From Physella acuta (Eukaryota > Mollusca > Gastropoda > Physidae), in contig NW_026732579.1 in the NCBI RefSeq assembly GCF_028476545.1, positions 114,501 to 178,500 of the forward strand: 64,000 nucleotides of DNA, written 5' to 3'. The notes under the pieces are model-generated. The model did no database searches, was not told the origin of the DNA, and worked only from the letters and a program-made list of their open reading frames with translations. Each line of letters begins with the position of its first letter. Position 1 is the stretch's first letter. Made by a program: the position numbers and the translations under genes. This document shows, piece after piece, positions 1-10,415 of this stretch.

Positions 1-530
1 AAAAAAGCGCATAATAGTGCGCAATATTATTAGTACTTTTAAAATTTACATTAGTTTTTTGAGAAATCGGAAGTAGCGTAAATTACTACTTCCAGTCAAC
101 GGAAATTACTCAAAATTTAACAGAAGGTAGAGGATTAGATCTTTTACTTACATGTGAAATTTCATTTATCTATCTGAAATAGTACTCAAGTTATAGGCTT
201 TTAAAAAATTCAAAGTAGGAAAAGTACCACTTCCGGTTATCGGAAATCGCTCAAAAGTTGATACGGATCTACGATTTTGATAAAATACTTATATATGAAA
301 TTTCATCAACCTAGCTGTAACGGTACTCAAGTTATCGTGTTTACACACGGACAGACACACACACAGACAGACACACACACACACAGACATACGGACAAGA
401 TTGCAAAATTATGTTTTTCCGTATCAGTGAGGTGTAAAACGTCGAGATCTGTAAAAATCTCGATTTTTTTTTTTTGCACGATTACAATACTTTCTCTATA
501 CTACGTATATACGAGAAAGTAAAAAAGCTG
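1..530. repeat. dispersed repeat of two diverged halves with CA-rich tail
   Basis: Two related segments of about 140 bp lie in tandem (roughly 60-200 and 205-345). Both run from an 'acttcc..cggaaat' motif through 'tgaaatttcat' to 'tactcaagttat'. They are followed by a degenerate ACAGACACAC tract and a moderately conserved end (about 400-460). This organisation suggests an old dispersed element lying in the centriolin intron that continues off the left edge. I cannot assign a family. The 81-codon frame across the CA tract is not a gene. Confidence 0.45.
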
Positions 531-819
531 TAAAATTATAATTTAATACAAGCGTGAAAGCTTCAATCAGAATCATAAATATTTATAAAAATCTCTAATA
601 CTATAACCAAACTATATAAACTCTATTAGAAAACTAATAAACATTTTTCCAGGCTTTAATTTTCCTAAAAAATGTGCCCACAAAATAGAACTTGATTTTT
701 AATCCATAAATAGATTTTAGCTTTTTTTAGCACTAGGTTACCCCAAAAAAGTCAGAAATTCAGGAGTGTACAATTGACCATTCAAGTAGAAAACAGATTA
801 ATTACAATTGTTATCTTAC

Positions 820-3800
820 TTTTCTTTAACTCTATTTGTTTTTTTTCCAGTTCATGATCTTCCTGTGTTTTTTGGTTCAATGGTTCTGACATGACTCTGT
901 GTAAGACACCACTAGAGGGCTGAATGCTGTGTAGCTGAGCTTTCTTTGCTTTGGGAACAATATTGATCTCTTGGGCATGCTGGTTCATGCGAAATCTGGC
1001 ACGGCCAATGTATGCGCTTTCTTGTAAGTCAGAACTGTCATCATGCTGTTAATAAATTGTTTCATTTATTTAATTTATAGTATAGCTTAAAAATTATAAT
1101 TAATTAACAAAATGTCAACTACTTTATTGAAATAAAATAGTAAAGATTCAAGTTGCTGACACTTTTTAAAGCTATTTCTTATTGCTTGGTTCATGTGTCT
1201 CTAATGGATGAGAGACATAAAAAATGTATGAAACTGAATGACTTCAACCAGTACAATAAAAAGCTAACAACTTTTTCAAGTCAGATAACTCCCTAGAACA
1301 TTGCTTAAGTATGAAGTCTCAAACTGTTAAAGCTAAAAGAATATTGTGGAACCTAACTGCTTACAACAAGTCAAAGAATATACTTCCTAAAATTAGAAAT
1401 GTTTTATAAATGTATTTACCTATAAATTTAAAATCATGTATTTATAATGCTATATTACAGGATCTTTAAAAAAAAATAGATTGACTTACACTGTCTGCAG
1501 CTAAATGTGGAGCATCTGTTAAACTATCAAATTTTGAGTCAATTTTATGGAAAGCAAGTTCCTGCTCCAGTTGATAATGTTTCTGACTTGCTTTATTTAA
1601 ATCTGATGTTTTTTTCTTCAACTAGAAAGAAAATGACATTAATTTTATTTATTGTGTGATAGCAGTAACAGATTTAATGTGCAAGTTCTGGTTGAATAGA
1701 AAATTGGTGAAACAAATAGATAAATAACAGTTTATTTTAATTCCAGTCTGTCACACTAGATAAGTTGAATAAACCTATACAGGACATCTTTCATAAAAAG
1801 AATTGCAGCAATTGAATACAAACGTACAAGCTCATCTTTAGCTGCTAGTTCCTGCTCCAGTTTTTTAACTTTTTCCATCAGATCTTTTTCTTTAGACAAA
1901 AGCTGATGTTGGGATGATTCATGCTGTGACTTTTCCTAAACATTATCAAACATTATTTGAATTAATTTGACAATAGACATTTCGGGAATCATGTCAATGG
2001 TTATAAAATGGTGTAAGGAAACAGTACAATAGAAAGTTTTTTGCATACAGATTATATATATATATATTTTTTTTTAAATGACATTTCTTAGCACAAAAAA
2101 ACAAATTAATTAAAAGATAAAATCTTAATCCATGGCATAATTTATAACCTGCAGAGATTTGCTATGAGAATCCTCTAATAGTTTATATTTCATTTCTCCT
2201 TCCTCTAACTTTTTCTCTAACTGCTCTACTTCATCTGTAATAAAACAAAGTTCATCTATCTTTTAAAAGCTTTGATATTTGAAACTTTAAAATGTACATA
2301 AATTATTTCATTTATTAAAGTGACTTTTAAATTTAATTTATCATAGGAATCATAATTACAGTGAAAGAAATCTAATTAAGGCCTAATTAAATATGCATTG
2401 CAAAATTGTGTATCAGCCATAAGAATTTTTTTTTAATTTAATAGTGCAACCAAAAATTAACCTAGGGCAAATCTTTCTTGGGCCTGCTTTCTTTCTTTTT
2501 CATTAACCATCTGATTGTCCAAATTTTCTACAGAGCGAAGATGGAATATAATATACAGTCGACTGTGTGACAAATCACAAAGAGGATTTCCAACAACTTC
2601 TAATTGGATTATATCTGGTAAAATTTTCAACTTAGAAACTTCACTCAGCTGAAAAAAAATAATTTTTAAATGTAATTAATTTTTAAGATTTTTTTAAAAT
2701 GGTTTAATTAAATGTTACTTAAGCTAATTATTGAGTTAAAAAAAAAACACAAAAAGAATTCTTTTTACAATGGGATTTATGAATGGAAAATTAAAACTCT
2801 ACTAGCAGTTTAATTTTTTTTTTTAAATTTCAAGCACAAGATAAAAGAGTTTTGAACCAAATTAAATTTTCTTTAAATAAGATTTAGCAAATTTCACAAT
2901 ATAACTTAGTGTGCTGACAAAATGTGCTTATTGAATATGACTAAGGTAATGTATTTTACTTACTGAAGTCAATTTATTTCTTGCAATTTTAAAAACTCTG
3001 AGAGATTTCAACTTTTTAGAAAACCATTTGGGAATATGTTCAATTTTATTATCATTTAGATTAAGTGTCTGGAGTAGGCCCAGATTCTCTATGCCCTCAA
3101 TTTTGGTTATCATGTTATGTGACAGGTTCAAATCCTGAAGACGGAGCAGTTTATCAAGACGCTCCATCTTCTCAATAAAGTTGTAGCTCAAATTTAATAT
3201 CTGAAGTTTTCTAAGTCTGTCCAAGTTTTCAATATACTGGAATTAAACAATTGCATAAAATAAAATATTGATTAGAAGAATATTAAATGCTGAACAAGAA
3301 AAAACCTCTTAAATTAAAGTATTCTAACTAAAAATAACTAATTTCTCATTCTATACATAACAGCAAAACACTAAAGATTATTAAAGAAAGTTTGGTTTTC
3401 TTGCTTTCATTATTATATAAAAATGCGTGTGCTTTGTTCTAGGCATCAACCTAAGGACAGAAATAAATTATAACATAAAAAATTATCCTATTATCTTCAA
3501 ACAGCTGTTTTAGATGTACCATTCATGTGTTTATGTCCAGTAAAAAAAATAGAGATGGCTGGACACAGTGCTAACCACACTATCCACTTGTATGCAGATG
3601 GATTCTACTTCAATCTGCCCAATAGACTGTATGGTTTGAAAGAGGTACTCATTATTTATGTGTTCCAAGTTTTGTTTAAATACAGCAGCATACAGTGATT
3701 GAGAGTGACCACACTTGGCAGTGACTGATTGGACTTCTTTTAGAATGAATTGTAGATGTATATTTTCCACACTTTCTGGTGAGTTATTTGAAAGATAGTA

Positions 3801-4645
3801 TAAAAACAACAGGATGACGATAAAGAGGAACTGTTAGAGAATTGTTAAAAACTATTATGACTGTTACTTTGCCAGTAGAGAGTATCTGTTGTGGATGGAT
3901 TTACTGTTATAGGGGAAGCTAAACTGTGTTCCTATGTAATTGAGTTCCCCCAGTAGCAGTTTTCAAAATAGTTAAGGTTTACTTACTTTTATCTTTTTTC
4001 CTCCTTCTTTACTAAGAGTCAAATTCAAAGATACAATGAGTTCAAAGTTCTCTTCCTTTGCTATTTTTTTAATCAAATCTTCTGTAATGTATCTTACTCC
4101 TGGGTGTTGACTGGGTACTGAAGAATTCAAAGTTTTTCAATGGAGTCAAATCAATTCTCAACTCTTAAATATTGCAAAACATAAACCCAATAATAATAAT
4201 ATCTGACACAGTAAAATTTAAGTTTACTGAAAATATGAGAAAGCGTAATTTTACCTGATGCTTGTGAGCGAGGTCGAACAGAAGAAAGCAGCGACCTCCG
4301 CCTAAATTCCCCAGGAGACACTGCTCTTCTAATACCAGTAGGTCCAGCATGACCCCTGGGTCCACCAACAAGGCTGATACTTGAGCCAATCTGGGAATTT
4401 AAAAAAAAAACGCAATTTATATTTGCTTTAACAAATGCAAGTTAAATTACTTTCAGTGGTCTTAATAAACACATCAAACATTAAAAAATTACTTGTTTTG
4501 GAATATCTTCAGCAGACTTTGTTAATTTTAAGTTAGAAGTGCTGTTGGCTTCATCTGATATGGCAGCTCCATTAGCAGGATTGCCACGTGAAAAAGTAGC
4601 AATTGGAAGATTAGACTGAGTAGACTTGCCTCCTTTACGATTCAT
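820..4645 (-). CDS. CNTRL: centriolin-like centrosomal protein, N-terminal half (partial)
   Basis: Nine coding exons read leftward: 4493-4645 (ATG at 4645), 4255-4390, 3987-4117, 2964-3236, 2462-2648, 2149-2234, 1828-1935, 1490-1621 and 820-1045. Every junction has GT/AG and a matching phase, giving about 477 residues before the window edge. Exon 3 encodes VRYITEDLIKKIAKEENFEL. Exon 4 (residues about 141-231) holds leucine-rich repeats, including LNLSYNFIEKMERLDKLL and IEHIPKWFSKKLKSLRVF. Exon 5 completes the LRR cap (IIFHLRSVENLDNQ). Exons 6-8 are coiled coil (YQLEQELAFHKIDSKF). These blocks follow the order of vertebrate centriolin (CEP110), which acts at the mother centriole in cilium assembly and cytokinesis. 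The C-terminal coiled-coil region must lie to the left. An AG at 4662-4663 and a donor near 5062 suggest an upstream noncoding exon. Introns hold little else apart from one dispersed repeat near 3.6 kb. Confidence 0.93.
3540..3700. repeat. SINE-like dispersed repeat, copy 1
   Basis: This segment contains 'cacagtgctaaccacacta' followed by 'tctacttcaatctgccc', 'atagactg' and 'ggtttgaaag'. The same order of motifs recurs at 44540-44655, so it is a dispersed family. It sits in the centriolin intron between exons 3 and 4. I remember similar phrases from pulmonate snail genomes. I see no clear poly-A tail or tRNA-like promoter boxes, so 'SINE-like' is tentative. Confidence 0.55.
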
Positions 4646-5818
4646 GGCTGTTTAAAACTCTGAAAAAAAAAAAAAAAGATTTTTGGGATTACCATTTGAT
4701 TAAATATTATTTTAGACTACATTTTATTTTACTAGGTCCATACTTTACTTGAATTATCATTATTAATTCGACAATACATATCAGGTCAATATCAGAAGAA
4801 AAAAGCTTAATTGAGAACTTTTTATAAATAAATGTATTGTACACCCTACTGCCATGATAGGAAACAAGTTTTAAAATTCTTTAATTTAATTTTTTGTTTG
4901 TTTGTTTTGTTTGTTGTTTGTTTTTTTTTTTTTTTTTTTTTTTTGCATTTAAACTAAGTGTAGTAGTAGTAGTGTTGTGTAGTTTATTGTAGGTCTAATA
5001 AGAAGTCTAATTAATTGATAATGATTGTCTGTGAAAATCAAAGCAGGCCTAGTTAACATACCTATAATGTTGAACATGAATCTTCTGTTACTTTCTTTAG
5101 CAGCTCATAGATCTAAAGTCTAAAGCAATACGAAACCATAATATTTTCATATTTTTTTTGTCTTGTACAAACTTGTTCTCAGATCAGAATCTGAGATCTC
5201 CAACCATTAAGATGTAAGCCTTAATATATTCAGAAAGCTTAATAATATCAAAGAAATTAATCTGCAGCGAAACCGTTTTTAGTGTCTTAAGGGCAGTTAT
5301 GCAAAATAAGGGGTTTTGTAATTTCAATGAATGTAAGCGAAACTTCAACAATTTAATAAGACATAAACACTCCAGTGTCAGCCATGTTGTTTACAAAATT
5401 ATTTACTGCGGAGTACCTTGTTACCGATTATAAATGCCAGCTAAGCATATGATGGTTTTGGCAAAATTAAATTAGAAGAAAACAAGTTGTTGTAATTGTT
5501 TGTGTGGAAGAAATCGAACATATAGAATATCAATCATATATTATATATCTATAATTAGATCAACAGGTAAAATGAAAACCCCAATCCACTGCAATTTTTA
5601 AAATGTCTCCTTACCCTGAAAAAATAAATATACTGTTCAAATAGTTAGACACATTTAATTAAATTATAACTATAGCAGTCGTTTATTAATAATGTAAACA
5701 ATTATGCCGACACATTATATTGTATAGTATAAGGGTCGTCCATAAATGACGTTACACTCGTAGGGGGGAGGGGGTCCGTAATTTTGTGACTGTGTGATGA
5801 ACAGGCCCTCCCCCCCCC

Positions 5819-5856
<38 letters not shown>
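4646..5856. other. upstream region of the centriolin gene, no coding signal
   Basis: AT-rich noncoding DNA. It contains a poly-T stretch near 4919-4944, a possible splice donor of a 5' noncoding centriolin exon near 5062 (minus strand), and a C-run plus (TA)n at about 5810-5856 that borders the first Ginger-like element. I see no other gene. The centriolin promoter presumably lies around 5.1-5.5 kb (inference). Confidence 0.4.
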
Positions 5857-5860
<4 letters not shown>

Positions 5861-7371
5861 ACGGTCAAAGCCCGAAGTCGGCCAATGCTAGGATTGGCCG
5901 GCCAATCCGCGCATTGGCCAATATCGCCTCCCATAGGTAGGTCAAAGTCCGAAACTTTGCTTGATTTCGGCCTTTGGCCGGCCAATCCGCAGACTGGCCA
6001 ATGTGGACCGGCCAAAGTCTGAAATAGCTCTTCATTTCGGCCTTTGGCCGGCCAGTTCGCGGACTGGCCATGGTGTACCGGCCAAAGTTTTAATTAGAAG
6101 ATCATCTGGCTAGGGACGACCGGCCAAAGTCCTAATTAGAAGATCATGAGCAGATTTTGGCTTTTTATGCAGTAAGGATCATGAAATTAAGTCTTTATTG
6201 ATTATTAATTACAGTAAATGACAGAAATATTCAAATTTTTTATTGTACTATAGTCTCAATCTATCAATATCATCATTTGTTACAACGAGTTGAACTTTTA
6301 TGGCATTTAGAATTACATAGCAGCTTGTTATTTTTACACTTGAAGCGATTTGTTGTGCACTTAATTGTGCAATTGCTGCGAGTGTAGCCTTGGCCCCCAG
6401 TCAATGATTGTGAAGATTCGATGGTTCGTAGAGATTTTTCCTCAGTGCCAACTGACGACTTTATGAGCAGTTTTTCGTGAATAATTGAAAACTCACTTCT
6501 AGAATATATTTGTTTTAGAACACCATTGTCACCCACTTCATCATCTTTAAATTTTTATTTGATGTTTTAAGCATCTTAGCACCTTGAGTTTGCAAGCCAG
6601 TATGAGCTGCTGATCTGTGTTCCATGATGTCTTGTTTGTTGTGACACAATCTGAAGGTAATGTTCCCTCCGTACCCTTCGTCTGCTTCATTGGGTATTCC
6701 ACAAATAGCAAGGACATCGTTGCCACAGGATCCAAAAGAATGAGCTGCACTACAATGTTTTTCACAAACTATACAGAATCGGTTGGCCACAATATTGTCA
6801 CGCAACTGGTCTGGACGTTCCGCCACGGCAGTAGATGTGTTAGCTGAGGATGTCGTTGCATTTATGGCAACCTCTATTTCTTGTTCAATGTTCTCAAGAT
6901 CTTCCTCAGTAACTATTTTATCGAGAGCCCATATATGGAAACTAACATGGATTTACATTTTTTTCTTTTGACAGCCATCTGCTATGTCTGTCTCATGGTC
7001 TGACGGCCCTTTTGATCCATGTCGCCTTGCATATAGAATGCTATACAAACAAGAGCTAAACAATACGTTACTCTCAATGAAAACGCACCCAGAATAATGA
7101 AAATGCGATCACAACTTAGTCTAGATAGAACATTGGCCAGGACATCCCAGCCAGTGCGCGCATTGGCCGGCCAATGTACAAAATACGCTGTCAAGTTTAA
7201 GCTCTTCGGACTTTGGCCAGTACGTCCCGGCCAGTGCGCGCATTGGCCGGCCAATGTACGAAATACGATCTTAGTTCTAAGTTCTTCGGGCTTTGGCCAA
7301 GAGAGCCGGCCAATCCGCGGATTGGCCGGCCAATCCTAGCTTTGGCCGCACTTCGGGCTTTGACCGTAACA
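5857..7371 (-). mobile_element. Ginger-like DNA transposon copy A, internally deleted
   Basis: The left end reads TGTTACGGTCAAAGCCC at 5857 and the right end is its reverse complement, ending GACCGTAACA at 7371. Both ends abut TATA tracts, compatible with a 4-bp TATA target duplication. TG..CA termini fit integrase-type transposases. Both arms contain iterated palindromic TTGGCCGGCCAA motifs (about 5880-6085 and 7135-7345). The interior holds a decayed C-terminal coding segment on the minus strand. At 1.5 kb it has no integrase core, so it is a non-autonomous, internally deleted relic. The Ginger assignment rests on the remembered resemblance of the coding remnant to KRBA2/Ginger-type proteins. 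Confidence 0.7.
6273..6826 (-). pseudogene. C-terminal remnant of a KRBA2/Ginger-type transposase
   Basis: Two minus-strand frames, about 6515-6826 and 6273-6536, together resemble the C-terminus of KRAB-A-domain-containing-2-like proteins that derive from Ginger DNA transposons. The first shows a zinc-knuckle-like CIVCEKHCSAAHSFGSCG stretch and GYGGNITFRLC. The second shows YSRSEF, SLTGGQGYTR and a cysteine-rich tail with LLCNSKCHKSST. The two parts are in different frames and some tail cysteines seen in copy B are absent, so this copy is dead. Catalytic integrase residues are not in the window. Confidence 0.7.
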
Positions 7372-7393
7372 TATATATATATATATATATATA

Positions 7394-8034
7394 TGTTACG
7401 GTCAAAGCCCGAAGTCGGCCAATGCTAGGATTGGCCGGCCAATCCGCGCATTGGCCAATATCGCCTCCCATAGGTCGGTCAAAGTCCGAAACTTTGCTTC
7501 ATTTCGGCCTTTGGCCGGCCAATCCGCAGACTGGCCATTGTGGACCAGCCAAAGTCTGAAATAGCTCTTGATTTCGGCCTTTGGCCGGCCAGTCCGCGGA
7601 CTGGCCATGGTGGACCGGCCAAAGTCTTAATTAGAAGAACATGAGCAGATTTTGGTTTTTTTTATGCCGGTAGGATCATGAAATTAAGTCTTTATTGATT
7701 ATTAATTAAAGTAAATGACAGAAACATTCACATTTTTTATTGTACTATAGTCTCAATCAATCAATATTATTATTTGTTACAACAAGTTGAACTTTTATGG
7801 CATTTAGAATTACATAGCAGCTTGTTATTTTTACACTTGCAGCGATTTGTTGTACACTTGGTTGTGCAATTGCAGCGAGTGTAGCCTTGGCCCCCAGTCA
7901 ATGATTGTAAAGATGCGATGAAGATGCGATGGTTCGTAGTGATTTTTCCTCAGTGCCAACTGACGATAATAAGAGCAGTTTTTCGTGAAGAATTGAAAAC
8001 TCACTTCTAGCATACAGTTGTTTTAGAACACCAT
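7394..8034 (-). mobile_element. Ginger-like DNA transposon copy B, truncated
   Basis: It begins with the same TGTTACGGTCAAAG terminus 22 bp after copy A ends, separated only by (AT)n, and runs in the same orientation. It is nearly identical to the left 0.65 kb of copy A, including the GGCCGGCC-rich arm and the cysteine-rich coding tail. Its tail keeps a more complete set of cysteines (RCNCTTKCTTNRCKC) than copy A. Similarity stops at about 8034, where G/T-rich sequence begins, so the right part is missing. The pair may come from an insertion beside an older copy or from a tandem rearrangement through the TA tract. Confidence 0.68.
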
Positions 8035-8048
8035 GTCCCGTTCCTAAT

Positions 8049-8735
8049 TTGTGGTGTGTGTGTGGGGGGGTGTCGGGGTGGGGGGTGGGGGTGGTGTGTG
8101 GGGGGGGAGTGGGTTGGTTTCAGTGTTTCTTTCAGACTTTTTCCTCCCGGAGAGGGGTGGGGGTACTTGAAATTTACGGGGGCGGGGGTAGAATTTTCGG
8201 GGAGGGGGCGGACACTGGAAAAAGTATATAATTATATTTCGTTGAATGGGACGGTAGACATGTTTTTTTTCGGGGGGGGGGGGGGGGGGTTGGAGGGGTG
8301 GGGGGGTGGTGTGTGTGTGTGTGGGGTGGGGGTGGGGGGTGGTGTGTGGGGGTGGGGGGTGGTGTGTGGGGGGTGGGTTGGTTTCAGTGTTTCTTTGAGA
8401 CTTTTTCCTCCCCGGAGAGGGGTGGGGGTACTTGAAATTTTCGGGGGCGGGGGTAGAATTTTCTGGGAGGGGGCGGACACTAGAAAAAGTATATAATTAT
8501 ATTTCGTTGAATGGGACGGTAGACATGTTTTTGGGGGGGGGGGGGGGTGGGTGGGTGGAGGGGGGGTGGGCGGGTGGGGGGCGGTGTGTGGAGGGGGTGG
8601 TGTGTGTGGGGGGGTGGGGTGGGGGTGGGGGGTGGTGTGTGAGGGTGGGGGTGGGGGGGTGTGGTGGGGGGGTGGGGGTGGTGTGTGGGGGTGGGGGGGT
8701 GGGGGTGGTGTGTGGGGGGTGGGTTGGTTTTAGTT
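8049..8735 (+). repeat. G/T-rich tandem block carrying hAT-type MITE half-copies
   Basis: Long (GGGGT)n/GTGTGGGG tracts alternate with a 150-bp unit starting CAGTGTTTCTTTCAGAC at 8121 and CAGTGTTTCTTTGAGAC at 8385 (offset 264 bp). A degraded third start lies at 8731. The unit matches the left end of the MITEs at 18507-18680 and 55093-55326, but no right end is visible here. A truncated MITE therefore seems to have been amplified together with G-rich sequence. Plus-strand G runs of 8-19 bp make quadruplex formation plausible. Reading frames across it are low-complexity artefacts. Confidence 0.65.
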
Positions 8736-9162
8736 TAGAGAAAGGAGACAGCACTATCAGCCTAGCGCCCGTTGTACCCTTCCTCAACGGGCCATTTTTC
8801 TCGTATATATATATATATATATACACATGTCGTGTTGTTAGAACAATTTGGACAATAGTGTATTTTGACGTCACACTTTTGCATTATAAAAAGCAATGTT
8901 AGAAAACCAGTTTTAGCCGTTACTTCGCGTTTTAAAAATTGTAATAGGAATTGACTAAAATACTCTATGTTGACAGAGTTCAGACAAGATTTTGAAAAAA
9001 TATTGATGTTTTCAGAAAATGTCAACTGCAATTTTGAGAAAGGGTAGGGGGTGTAGGCTGAGGTGTGATGTTATTTGGGGGGGGGGGGGTGTCTAGGTTT
9101 TTGTGACGATGTGTGACTGAGGGGAAATGGGAAGGTACTGGTACAACAGGATCAAGCCGACA
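8736..9162. other. noncoding spacer with short (TA)n
   Basis: It contains a short inverted motif ('gcccgttgtaccc..cctcaacgggc', 8767-8791), a (TA)n near 8803-8822 and otherwise unremarkable AT-rich DNA up to the nested MITE. No coding signal is visible. Confidence 0.35.
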
Positions 9163-9609
9163 CAGAGGCGTAGCGAAAGGGGGGGGGGGGCTGGGGAGGA
9201 CGGACACATGTCCCAGGTCGCCGACCTTGGGGGGGGCAGAGGCGTAGCGAACCTTCCCTGCGCCCGGGTACAAAATTTCAATTTGGCGCCCCCCTCGGGA
9301 GCAAAGTCGATTTGCACCCCCCTCAAACTGTTTATAATGCAAAAATGCAGCTAAAATGACATTTTAATTTGTTTTTACAACCCATTTTGGCGCCCCCTAA
9401 GGTCGGCGCCCGGGGACATATGTACCCCCCTGCCCCCCCATCGCTACGCCTCTGGGGGGGGGGCAAAATGGGTTGGAAAAACAAATTGAAAGTTTGAGGG
9501 GGGCTGCAAACGAAAAGTTCGAGGGGGTGCAAATCGAAAGTTCGAAAGGGGGGGGGGGGGCAAATCGAAAGTTTGTCCCTGGGCGCCGGGAACGGTCGCT
9601 ACGCCTCTG
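9163..9609. mobile_element. hAT-type MITE (outer copy)
   Basis: The ends are CAGAGGCGTAGCGA at 9163 and its reverse complement TCGCTACGCCTCTG ending at 9609. The CAGNG start is typical of hAT termini. The flanking octamers are agccgaca (9155-9162) and agcctaca (9610-9617), a 7/8 match, so an old 8-bp target duplication is likely. A second copy of the same family is inserted inside. There is no coding capacity. It is rich in G and C homopolymers. Confidence 0.8.
9237..9454. mobile_element. hAT-type MITE nested in the outer copy
   Basis: The same 14-bp termini occur at 9237 and 9441-9454. The 218-bp element interrupts the outer MITE at a G run; eight or more G residues on each side are consistent with, but do not prove, an 8-bp duplication. 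The interior has alternating 'ggcgccccc' and 'caatttg' motifs. Nesting shows at least two rounds of activity of this family. Confidence 0.75.
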
Positions 9610-9680
9610 AGCCTACATATACTTCTGTCGCAAATAATTTAACCTAAGAATATTTAAGCACCCAATATCTGTTTATAGGC

Positions 9681-9805
<125 letters not shown>

Positions 9806-9853
9806 TATTATAAGTATAAATAAATTAATAATTATAATTAATAAATAAATTAT

Positions 9854-9874
9854 AAGTTAAATTATTATTACTTG

Positions 9875-9962
<88 letters not shown>

Positions 9963-9985
9963 CACAAGTAATAATAATTTAACTT
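9854..9985. repeat. 132-bp near-perfect palindrome with (AT)n centre
   Basis: A 25-bp arm at 9854-9878 (aagttaaattattatt then acttgtgtt) is repeated as an exact reverse complement at 9961-9985. The centre between the arms is (AT)n, itself self-complementary. The whole segment can form a long hairpin or cruciform. It may be a small palindromic element or an inverted duplication; no coding signal or family was recognised. Confidence 0.8.
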
Positions 9986-10415
9986 GTCACTAAAACACCC
10001 CTCCCCGTCGTCACATATCGTCTCAACAAAGTTTACATCCACTTTAAGTGTATCGTCACACTTTCTGCCACACCCCCCCCCCCCCCACTCCACCCACACT
10101 CACCCCCCCCTCTCCCCCTATGAGTATGGCATGATTTTCCTTATTGGTGATAAATCTGTTACAAAGTTGTGTTTAAGCGGAGTTTAAGCGGTCTTGTAGC
10201 AAATCAAAATAGACTACTTTAATTTTTTTTAAACTGTAAATGTTGCGGTAATTAGATTTCCATCTTTTGTTTGTCCACACTTTGTGTCGTATGTGGTTCC
10301 TGTGTACAAACAAACACACAGTGTATGCCACTGTAAGCTGTGACATATGATTGAATAGTTTAGTTTATAGCAAATCTAGATTCTAGTTGATCTAGATGTG
10401 TTCGTTAGTTTAAAG

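Noticed and set aside
3531-3809. 92-codon minus-strand frame in the centriolin intron
   Set aside because: It overlaps a SINE-like dispersed repeat shared with 44.5 kb and is not bounded by splice sites in phase with the gene.
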